NCBI RefSeq assembly: GCF_964204865.1
Contig: NC_135251.1
Span: 18,910,001-18,974,000, forward strand
Direction: 5' to 3'
Length of the DNA: 64,000 nt
Origin: Styela clava
Lineage: Eukaryota > Chordata > Ascidiacea > Stolidobranchia > Styelidae
The translations under genes and the position numbers were made by a program. This document shows positions 36,701 through 48,700 of the stretch, one piece after another (within the stretch, counting starts at the first letter, position 1; each line of letters begins with the position of its first letter). The notes below the pieces were generated by a model. It was not told where the DNA came from. It saw only the letters and a list, made by a program, of their open reading frames with translations, and did not search any database.

Positions 36701-39700
36701 CGATATCTTCCAGTTGGTTTCGATTCAAAATGGCACTCATCGCTCGTTTGAAAGGGCTAGCAGAGCGCATTTCAGGAAACTGAATAAATTTTTTGTATCA
36801 AATCTTTATATTAACTACATCACTTGAAAAATAGAAGTTTTACGCACTTTTTTTTTTTATTTATTTCCGAAAATACAGCGCGGGCCACTCGAAACTCCTC
36901 GGCGGGCCACATGTAGCCCGCGGGCCAGGGGTTGGACGACCCTGTTCTAGAGAGAACATAGCTTCTGTGAAGACCGTCCTGGATTATTGAAACGTTTGGG
37001 TACAATCATATGCGAACAGAAGCTAAAACATTGAATAAAAATGTTTCATTTTTGTAGAAGTAATAAAGAAATGATGGGTTCTGGTTTTGGTGGGTCATTC
37101 TGTGCAATTTTCCGAAATTTCTAACCTTAAACGAATAATTTGTATTCCCATATCAACAGACTTGGCCAGGACTTCAACACTTATCAACGAACGCAAGCAA
37201 CAATACCAATGGAACCATCACAAATTCATACAGCATACACGACCACTGTCCAACTTACGTATTTGACGTTTTTCTAGAATTTATATTTATATTTGGTGAG
37301 CAAATAATTCATTTTTTTTTTCATAATTTTTTTAATAATGTTTCTCTTCTAATTATTGAAAACGATTTGGACCTATACATCAGTGTGCTAAGTTGTTGTT
37401 ATTTTCAAAGACAAAATCCTTTTTCGCTCAAGCTACTGGACCAATTACTGTGGGATGTTAAGTAGGTAAATAAGGGTCAGTTTTAGAGCTATATATAAAA
37501 TGCTATTCCATTTTTACATAATAAAACGGAATGTCTGCCGTTGCTCAGTTATGGTATTTTACAAAATGCTCAACATTGATTTTTATTGACTAGTTTTTGG
37601 CGAGCAAGTATGTATGTTTTTGTTGGTAGAACCGGTGCTACCTAAGTGTTTTGTATTCGAGCATTGCTTTCTTCTACCACTTCAAAATTTTTTCAATTTC
37701 TATTTTAAGATATACTTTTATCTTTTCGAACAACCTTTGTGGACAAGATGGGCCAGATCGTTTCTCTGCCAAAACAAATAGCGATTAACTATGTGAAGTC
37801 AACTTTTATTGTGGATTTAATCACAGCTATACCTTTTGACTTTATAAGTCATCTTCTATCTACCTCATGGGTAAGTGGGTGGTGGAAAATTTCCAAATAT
37901 TTTATTATTTAACCAGTAGATGTTACGCGAGACCAACTCCGTCTTTGTCAATGCTTTTGCGCTAGTAGTTCCGCAGTCGTATAATACACGGTTGCTGCAG
38001 CGGGATTTGACATGACCAGATTATGCTATGCTTGTCTGCTGAAATTTGACTTTAGCCGGAAGAAACGTTACAGAAACATTTGTGTTAGTGGGCAGCATGA
38101 CTCTTGAATTGCTCGTATTCAAATTTGACATTTGTAACAGATGTGGCCGATTTTTATCATCACGTTTAGTCATTTTCACTATTGCATTTTTATCGTATGC
38201 ATATGGATTTTTATTCGACGTTTTTATGCGTCTATAGGGCCAAACAAGGCTCTCAACGCAGCCTTTGCTAAGTAAAGATTCCCAGGTTTATGATTATTCC
38301 AATTGGCATCCGTCACCCAATTTATTATAGTGTGTGAGATAATGAGCATTGGATTTGAGCCGGAGATTATTGACCTGTGATGCAAACATATAGTTACGTC
38401 CAACACTTTAACCACAAGGTCACACCTTTGCTACAAGTTTATTTTTTTAAGCTCAATATTTTTCGTCTCATGTAGACAGCAGCTTTGTCATTGACAGTTT
38501 GTCTGGTGTCTTGTCTATAGAAAAAGTGTGAAAACATCACATCCGTATATGCATTACATCATCTAAGTTTTTCCCAAATCTGCATTAACATTGTTTTATT
38601 CTGACCAGAAGATTTCAGCTCGAACCCCAATTGCCATGTTGAAAACTGTGCGACTTGCGAGGGTTCTCAAACTTTACAAAAAGATTGACAATTGGTCTCA
38701 ATATCGAATTGTCGTTTTGTTTATGCTAATGTTCATGTTTGGCATGGTGGCACATTGGATGGCTTGCATATGGTTTGGTATAGGATGGTCCGAATTCCAG
38801 AATCAAGAATTTGTCTCTTCTGGAGGGACAGGTCAGTACTCCTTCTATTTATGAAATTATTCAATTTTTAATGTTATTCGTCATATTTTATTACTTGTCA
38901 ACTTTTTTAATGATGAAAAACCTAATGAAAAGCTATTGGGATGAAAAAAATTCAAGTTTCAATTTCATATGTACTAATTTACTAACAGCTAATAATAAGT
39001 AAAACAAGTTTTTAAACAATTGATGAATTTATTTCATTTTGTTTAATTGTATTCAACATGTTGCTTTATACAACATATTCTTTACTCACAGGTTGGGTTT
39101 ATGAATTGAGCGACGCGATGCATTTACCTTTCTATGCAAATAATACGGGAGGTCCTGGAGTTCAAAGTGCATATTTGACTTCACTGTATTTTACATTGAG
39201 CAGCTTGACAAGTGTCGGATTTGGAAATGTTTCAGCCAATACCAACGTGGAGAAAATCTTTTCAATTTGCGTCATGATTATCGGAGGTGTGAGAAAATTT
39301 ATAAAATGAATCATGTAATGAATATTAATATATTTGAGCGTAAACGCCAGTTGACGCACAAATTTCATGCACTGCATACGAATGGCAATCTGATACTGAA
39401 TAATGTATCTCGCTTCCGTTTTCTGAGATTAGGCGTCTTATTTTAAGAAATTGTTTATGCAAAGCAGTTTTCATTCCAATGCATCCAAAACGTGTTTATT
39501 TATTATACCACACGCGCAAAAGCATAGGTCGAGATTATCATTATAATGAGCGATTGTAATTCGATATTAGCACTAATGAAGCCACAATAAAGCACTTTAC
39601 AGCATCTCTATCGATTGTATAGGAAAAAACAAATGTCTCACTCATTATTAACTCGCGTACGTGACAACACAACGATAGTTTATTATACAACAGTACTGCA

Positions 39701-42700
39701 TTAATTGTGTGGTAATTATGCACTTTTTAAATACCATTTCAGTCGAAACAAGAAGATATTGAATTCATTTCAATGAATGATCGATTGCAGTAGCTTTTAT
39801 AACGTGATCTAATCTAAGTGATCTAATCAGTAAAATATAACCATTGTTATATAACAGCAATCATGCATGCCGTCGTATTTGGAAGCATCAACGCCATAAT
39901 TCAACGTATGTACGAAAAACGATCCGAGTACGACAGGAACGAACGAAATTTGAAAGATTTTATCCGCGCGCGTGGGTACGTGGGCTATAATATTTTTTTC
40001 ATGGTGTATAATATTTTTTATTATCATCTTGTTGTTTAAGTTACTTGGTCACTGAGATATAGAATACCTACAAGGCAAATTTACGTTCTTTGTAAGAATT
40101 TTCTAGAAATGTTTTCCATTTATCTTATAAACAGGAATCCAAGCTAGACAACCATGGTGTGTATTTGGCCCTTGAACCGAATACCTGCATTCTATGGAGA
40201 GAGCATTGCCTGTCCCAAGGTTGCCAAACAGGTTATTGCTAATGTGCAATTGTATTGTAATTTCCCATTACAAATCGTTTATTTATATGATATATATAGA
40301 AAAAATTACAAGTGTTTGTTTACAGAATACCGAAACCTCTGAAAACGAGAATGATTGAGACATTCCAGGCAAAATGGGCATTAAACAAAGGCGTCAATGA
40401 AGAACAGGTATAAAAATTTATATATTCAAAATCTAACAACAGTAAAGTTTGTAACCAGTTTAACCAACATCAAACTTGTGAGAGGTACATCTCATATGAT
40501 TTCAGGTATATAATATAATACTTTGTCACAAAAGTAATGTTGTCGCGCTTTAGATACATTGTAAGGTCATGTAATTCGTATCCAAACTCCTAAACCCCCT
40601 AAATTTTTTGAGTGCTTGTAAACTTGATTTGAGCATATTCGAAAGCAATAAATTGTCCTCAATTTAGTTCACTTTCTGAGCGCGAACAATCATTTAAACA
40701 TACATGGAATGTCTTCATTATGATATATATTTTGGCCGTTTGCAAATGTTTCAATGTTGTCGAGGGCTTAAATGAGATGCTAAGATGTATATTTTTATTT
40801 AATCCGAAGTGTCTAAAATATCAATTTTAAGTGCAGCCCAAATCCTTGATCGATATCAAGGGCCGGACTTCATAAATAATGTTTTGGAGTAAAGAACTCA
40901 TTGAAGTTTATCTTTTTTTTATTCAATCAATGATTGTGATTTGTTAATTTTGTAATTCTTCTGTATTCTTATTAGGTCATGAAACTTTTGCCTGATAATT
41001 TGAGAGCTGATGTGACAATGCATTTGCACAAAGACTTGCTGAATTTGCCTGTGTTCAAAAATACGGACCAGGTAATTGGGTAGTTTGTTTTACGTTATTA
41101 GCAGCAAACTACCGAAAATTTCAATTCATTTATTTGTGTTGATACCACGGTGTTGGTCCCATTAAATTGTGTCCAGTACAACAAATATGACTGGCTGATA
41201 GAGTGAGTGGCGCTAGCATGAAAAAGCTTCTGGCTGAGGCAAACCAGTGACAGCTTTATCTCAAGCGATGTTCATACAAAATTCTATAAGAAGATTATTA
41301 TAGCTTTCACAGTTGAAATTGAACCCATATGCTATATCCTATATAAATATAACCTATATAATAAACAAGTAGATTATATTTTGCAAAAGATGGGAAAACA
41401 GAAAAATTCGATTATACCGTTTATTCCCACATGTGGTATTTACATACTAAACAGCGGATATATTGATTAGATTTCAACATAAAATAAATTTTGTCCATTT
41501 ATTCAGCCATAATCATTCAAATTAAATCCTCTTTACCGAAAATTATTCATAAACCAATCATTAAACAAGAGGGCGATGCTCAAATATATCGAAACAGAGG
41601 TGAATGACTGATTTGACGATTTAAATCAGCTATTCTCCTATTTCAATCACTGTAGCTGACCTGGCTGAGCACGCGGGTTTGTCAGATGCAACACGTGACA
41701 CGTGTGAGCACAATATACGCAAACCCGAAAATTTGGGATGAATTGTTCGAATTTTGAAAAGATTTTTTAGCACTTTTCCAAACTGTCAAAGGACAGTTTT
41801 TTATTCTACTTAAACAACAGCAACTTTACAAACCGATCCATATATAAAGTTCGTTTCCAACAAGTAAGCAACAACAAGATTGTAAACTGTTCGAAAGCTC
41901 CAATCGATAAAAATTTTACCACCTATATATATATATATATTAACGAAAAAAAAACTATTTCTTCCAGGGTTGTAAAAGATATGTATCACTCCACGCAGGC
42001 AGAAGATTCATTTCTCCTGGTGATACCTTTGTACACGTTGGAGATCCACTGGAATATGTTTATCTCCTATGCAGTGGATCATTGGAAGTTTCTAGAAATG
42101 ACATAGTTTCGGCAATTTTGAGTGAGTTACCTGCAGTCAGTAAAAGTCTAAAATGTGTTTTCAAACGATTTTGAAGATTTCATCTACACAGAAAATAGTG
42201 CAATTGTTTTAGCGAAAATATCATAAAATAACGTATACTGTATATTATCGGAATACCTCCAGTAATGAAAACTGAAATAAAATTTCCCTCCCATCTTCTT
42301 TGAGAAGAAAAATAAATATAATTCATGTTATTACAGAAAATAATTTTTTTTAATGAGCATTTGTTATTTTTTTCGTGCAGGTAAAGATGATCTTTTTGGT
42401 TCTGACATTTTGAACGATAAGATACTTGTGTCATTTGCTAATGTGAAAGCTTTAACTTTCTGTGAAATACAATGTTTGTCAATAGAGGGGTTGAGAAAAA
42501 TCAAAGATTTGTATCCAGAACACTCAGACATCATTGATGAATTGAGGTAATACACAAAAATTATTGTATATTTTTTGCATATAATATAAGCTATGTAATT
42601 TTACAGCTATCTTCCTATCCTAATTTTTGTGAGCACATGTTTGAATTTTTCAAAAATTTGAATTTTTCAAAAATTGGACGTATAAATATGAAAGGTAACC

Positions 42701-45700
42701 AATATGAAAAATATTTGGGGACGACTAATACCCTGAATAATAAAGAAAATCGAGCACTAAAAAGAATATTAACAGCCTGATTTATTTGAATGAAAAGGCT
42801 TATTGAATCCAAATTAAAATAACAAGGTAATCGTAGCTACTTATTCTAACCATGGCGACATAAACTGACGTCGAATCGTATACGAAAAAGGCAAAAGGCG
42901 TGAATCCATCCAAAATGAACTGCAGCAATTCCATAAATACCACAAAATATAAATGTCATGAGTCCCGTCATCATAGGCGGACACATGAAGCTTTTGTATT
43001 TCAAGGCCACTGCTGAGTACAAAAATACAGAGTTAGATCGAGAAATTGTATATTCGTCAAAATATTTGAAGTATTTTTTCATTTTCCAGGGCTGAATTTT
43101 CGTGTCAACTTTGGGAGGAAATCATGCTGAATACAGAGGGTAAATTGTTTGTCTAGGGTTGAGGGTATTTCCGAATGCATTGGCTAAAACAGCGTGTCTT
43201 ACCCCAAAATATTTTACTAGAATCTTTTGAGTAAGCTCCAATAAAACAGCCAATAAACAATAAATTCCAACATGCTACTTCAGAACGACCTATTTTCACG
43301 TCACAAAAAAAACCTAAACATTCCTTGTTTGATTTTTAAATAATATATAATTGCTCTAATATATAACAATATGATATATTGACGAGAAACTTCTTTGAAA
43401 ATTTTTCAGAAATCGAGCGTCAGACAAAAATTGAGAGCTGGAACCAACATTACAGCTCTCAAGGTGATGTTGAAGATGACAGTGATAATTCATCCTGCGT
43501 TTTTTATCCAGCTGTTACTATTAATTTAAAGACTGATATAGAGAAGGACGTAACTGACCAGAAAAATGCATCGCCATTGCATCAAACTGAAAACAAAGAA
43601 GACGAGGAGAGTGAAGTGATCGACTCTAAAATAGGTATATTGAAACGTTTGGCAAGATTAACTCTCGACAAATTATATAGTGCATATTTGATTACATCGT
43701 TAATTGCATTGTGAAGTGGTATTCAAAAAAAACTGTGAGTATACTTAAGAGAAATACGCAATATCGTTTTCATTTTTATAGATGAAATGGAGCCACTGAT
43801 AAATTCAAATACAAACCCTACGCCTGCATCGGACGCACTGCCCAAAGACCAGAGTCTGGCAGATAAACTCAATACACAGAGTTTAAATGCGGGAGTGCTT
43901 CAAATTAAACGAAAATCATTCCAGAAGCATTCTGTAACGAACAATGATGGTAACTCGATTATTAATAATGTTTTATAGTTTTATTAATATAACCTTGTCA
44001 AGTAATATTTTTCATTAAACCTCAGTGTCGTAAAGTTTAAACAAAATTGAAAACATTCATCTTTTGAAAATTATTACTCTAACATACTTTTAAGAGCATA
44101 GAAAATTTTATTACTTACGGTGAACCTAAATTTTGCAATGGCCTTTTGGCCGCTAAAAAATACCCTCTTAAAATAAATTCGCTTCGGTTACACTGTAGCC
44201 CAATATCTCAATTTTGCCAGTAAAAAAGGTGCATCACTGTTGGACACTAAGAACATGGTGGTATAAAATATTAAAATACAGTATTTTTACATAACTTTTA
44301 ATATTTTTCAGCCATAACACCAGCATTTGGTTCCCGGTCCTGTTTCACGAAGAAAAAACAGAAGAAATCGGTGAAAAAGTAAGTATATTTAATTTACCAA
44401 TTTCTTAATAATACAAACAAACAATATTTTTTAATTTTTATACTTTCGAAAGTTACATTTGAATTACATAGCTATACTATTTTTCAGGAGAGTCAGTTTC
44501 CACGATTGTATCAGCGAAAACAGCGCGATTGATATTTCAAGAATAAGTCAGCTCTTGGGTAAAACTGGAAACTTGCGGTTAGTATCAGTTTGAACAAAGT
44601 GCATTGGAAAAAATCAAAACACTAAATGTTACAATTGTGAACATACTTGAAATAACAGCTTTGAATAGTTTGGGAAAAGAGAATTGAAGTTGCTGTTCAG
44701 TTAGCTTAACTAAGTTACCATCACTTGTTCAATATTTCAAGTCATATTCAGTCAATGATCCGCACGATGCTCACGTTATAAAATAGCAATGAACTGTATT
44801 GAATATGTGAACTAGACAGATGAATATGGTTTCACACACAGAAAAAGCAGGTGTCTAAGTGATGTCGTAGGATAATGTTGGGCTTTGTAATTAAATGAGA
44901 TGTTGTATCCAATACCTTTCGTGGCCTTTCATCATCCTCATTAAAAATATTTTTATGTCTGTGGGTGCTTACACTATTCGCATATTGATTGATTTTGTAA
45001 TATAATCATATCTAGTGATACCATATTCGAGGAAGCTTCAACAACCGGACAACGGTCTGAATGCAATGGAGCTGTAAGGTATGTTCGACATTGAATTTTA
45101 TATTGCTTATTTCATATGTAAAAATTATCATATATTATTGCTGTTTTATTTCAGCACAATTCTGAGTTGAAAAAGAAACAAGACGCAATTTTAACTCTCA
45201 TATATATTGTAGAAAATTAGCACATTTGTGTTCAATTATGTCTCATAACTATTTACCATGTCGCCCAATCAAATTAAGTAATTTGTTTTGAACTACAGTC
45301 GATTCACATGGGCGTGATGGCCTAGCTGTTAAAACGGTGGGCTTCAATGTGTTGGCCGTGCAGGTTAAACAACTCGAGTTTAATTAAACCCCAAATCCAC
45401 GATCTCAACGAAGGTGTGATGAATTGTGTATTGTAGGCAATCCCGAACCGGAGAGGTTTCGGTGCTAGGAGGATTAGTCGTGAATAAGCATCGTATAGAA
45501 AATATCACTGCTGATTTAAGATATATTTTCTAGAAACCCAGGTGCGTTTCGTCCAACTTTAGAAGAAACCTGTCTGAAACCCGGGGGCCAAGGATCGAAA
45601 ACACGATCACCCCAGATAAAAAGACGATTGAGGATACGCACTACAAATGACTTGTCTGACCTATCAGATAGCGATCGAATAAACTTCTTGCCACGAACCG

Positions 45701-48700
45701 TGAGATACATACGAGACATGAAAAAACATAACGAGGACATTGCACATGGGGTCGGAAATTCACCTGCAACTGCAACAGAGGGCAACAAACCTTTTGACAT
45801 TCCCACTTGTACTTCGATCTCCAAACCAGCTGGAACAGCTGCATTTACACAATCTGAACCAGACTCTAATCTAATATGCGAAGGTAAAGGATTTCATACT
45901 CGGATAAACGAAGTCGAGACAGAAGTAGTAGACGAAATAAATGAAAATAAGGGTAATAATTTTAATTTTGATAATAATGAGTGATAACAGGGAAACAATA
46001 ACTGGTCTTTGAGTCTGGGTGTTGTCCCCGGTACGATTAAACGTACTTAAGCCTTAGCGGAATAAATCCCAACTGAACTCTATCGGGGGTAAAAAAGCAT
46101 ACACTAGATCGCAATGACAAATCTTCCTGTATTGTAAAGTTGCGAGATAGAATTGAATTGTTCCAAATATATAGCGAAAGACAAAAAAAAAAACCTCAAT
46201 ACAGTATACGGCTGAAATCTAAATTACGAGATTAAACTAGAAATAATAAAACAAAGACGAGCAACTCTTGAGCGACAGTAGAAAATACGGCATCATCTTT
46301 TTCGCATTAAACATTGCATGAACATTCGGGCAGCGACTTTAGTACAGGAAAATACTATTCGCTATTAGCAATAAGAGGTTAAAAGCATTGAAATACACTT
46401 TACATACCCTCATTTACTAGCTAGAATATACTAGCTATAATACTTAAAAGTTTATTATAATACAAGGTTGTAATGAAAAAATTTCTCAAATATCCTGATT
46501 TCAGAAAAAAAAAACGTTACATTAACAAAAACAGTCGTTGCAGGTTACATCCATCACCCATGTGATTCTTGTCATGTCCATTACGGTTTAAAATATTCTT
46601 GCTTATTGAATTGAAGGGATCGTAAAGACATCGAGTGCCAGTCCACCGTACTTTGGAACAATAGCAGGTTTGAAAAAAAGAAGACGCCGTAGGAAGGTTA
46701 CTCAGCGACAATCTGACAAGGATGAAAGTTCAACATCTGCCGTAGAGGAAGGTTTGTAATTAACTAAAATGGCATAATAATGAGCAATTTATGTATTGTA
46801 GAAATTGGCAGTTTGCCAAAATTTGTATTCACCAACAGTACTCATAGGTAGAAAAGGTATTTAAAAGTATTGCCATAAGCGACCACTTTTATAGACACAG
46901 AAGGCTTCTAAAGATATTAAAGGCTATGGTACTACATAACTACGGGCTCTGCAAAAAGATGCCAAGAAGTGTTAAAGCCAAGAAGAACTAACTATTTGCT
47001 CGATGACGCTGACAAAAGTGCCAAAAAACGTAATGCTTACCACGGCATTCATCTTCTCGAATGATGCTTTTTTATATATATATATATTTGTAGTTTTCGT
47101 CGATAGGGTTGGTAACGGTCCATACATATACTGCCAAGAATATGCATATACCGCCAATTCATATACATAAACAGTTAACCAAATATACATATACTGCCAA
47201 ACACATATGCATATATAGCCAACCCAATATACAAATACAGCCATTTAGGTGGAGTACAAGTACTGCCAGATCCTTTCATAAGAATGCAAGATATATATAT
47301 ATATATATATATATGTATATGCGGTTGCATCTACGAGTTATATGCACATTACGATACATAAAATATCCGCAGATTCAAGCAGATAGACAGATATATGGCA
47401 AGTCGCAACCAATAACATAATACCCCACAACAGCTGGTCGTTCAAATAATTAGTGCGTTAAGACATACAACTGCCGGTGCGCGTGGTTCTTGATAGATAG
47501 ATGGCACCAATCTGTGATGTCATTGTACACCTCAACAGCTCATTTTGGATAAAATGAGAAATGGAATGCTGGCTGAAAATCCTTTTTCAGTGAAATATTC
47601 TTCGGCTATTGGCTATAAACTGTCCACAAACTAATCAAATTAACGTTTGGCGGAAACAATCATTGCACCCTTGCAGTTTGTTACATTCAAAACGCGTCCG
47701 CCATAGTATTCTATTGAATGAGGCTACTCTCGTTACGCTTACAGAAAACCGCTTTTGATTGAAATATGAGAAATGACTTGTAACAAGCCTAAAGAATATG
47801 AATAAAATATCATGATATAAGCACCATTCGGCGGCAAGCCTACCTTGGTACAGGCAAATACCATTCACATTAGTAATAAGTGGTTAAAATGATTGAAATA
47901 CACTGTATGTATCTTCATATACTAGCTACAATACTTTTAAAGTTTGGGGAATGGATGCAACTTTTGTTAAATATCATAATACAAAGTTGTAATGAGAAAA
48001 TTTCTCAAATCTCCTGAATTTCAGAAAAACGTTACATTACAAATTACATTTGTTGTAGGTTTCATTTATCACCCACTGTAATTCTTGTCATGTGTATGAC
48101 TTTTTAAAATATTCTTGCTTATTGAATTGAAGAGATTGAAAAAACATCGAGTTCTAGTCCACCGTACTTTGGAACGATAGAAGATTTGAAAAAAAGAAGA
48201 CGCCGTAGGAAGGTTACTCAACAACAATCTGACAAGGATGAAAGTTCAACATCTTCCCTAGAAGAAGGTTTGTAATTAACGAAAATGTCAGAATAATGAA
48301 CAATTATTTAATGTAGAAATGTACGGTTGGTAACGTCCCATACATATTATACTGCCATGAATATTATGCATATATCGACAACTCATATACATATACAGAC
48401 AACCAAATATGCTGCCAAAGTCATATGCATATATCCAACTCAATATACAAATACAGCCATTTAGGTGATGTACAAATACTGCCAGATATTTCATAAGAAT
48501 ACAAGGTATGTATATGCGGTTGCATCTACGAGTTATATGCACATTACGATAAATAAAAAATTCGCAGATCCAAGCAAATAGACAGATATATGGCAAGTCT
48601 CAATCCAATAACATAATACCCCACAACAGCTGGTCGTTCAAATAATTGGTGCGTTAAGACATAAAACTGCCGGTGCGCGTAGTTCTTGATAAATGTACAA

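Noticed and set aside
47109..47420. 103-codon frame rich in Tyr, Thr and Ile
   Set aside because: It translates the CATATAC minisatellite and the AT run; low complexity, not a gene.
48288..48596. Minus-strand frame of 102 codons (and 46972-47244)
   Set aside because: These are antisense to the minisatellite blocks in the channel gene, with no motif.
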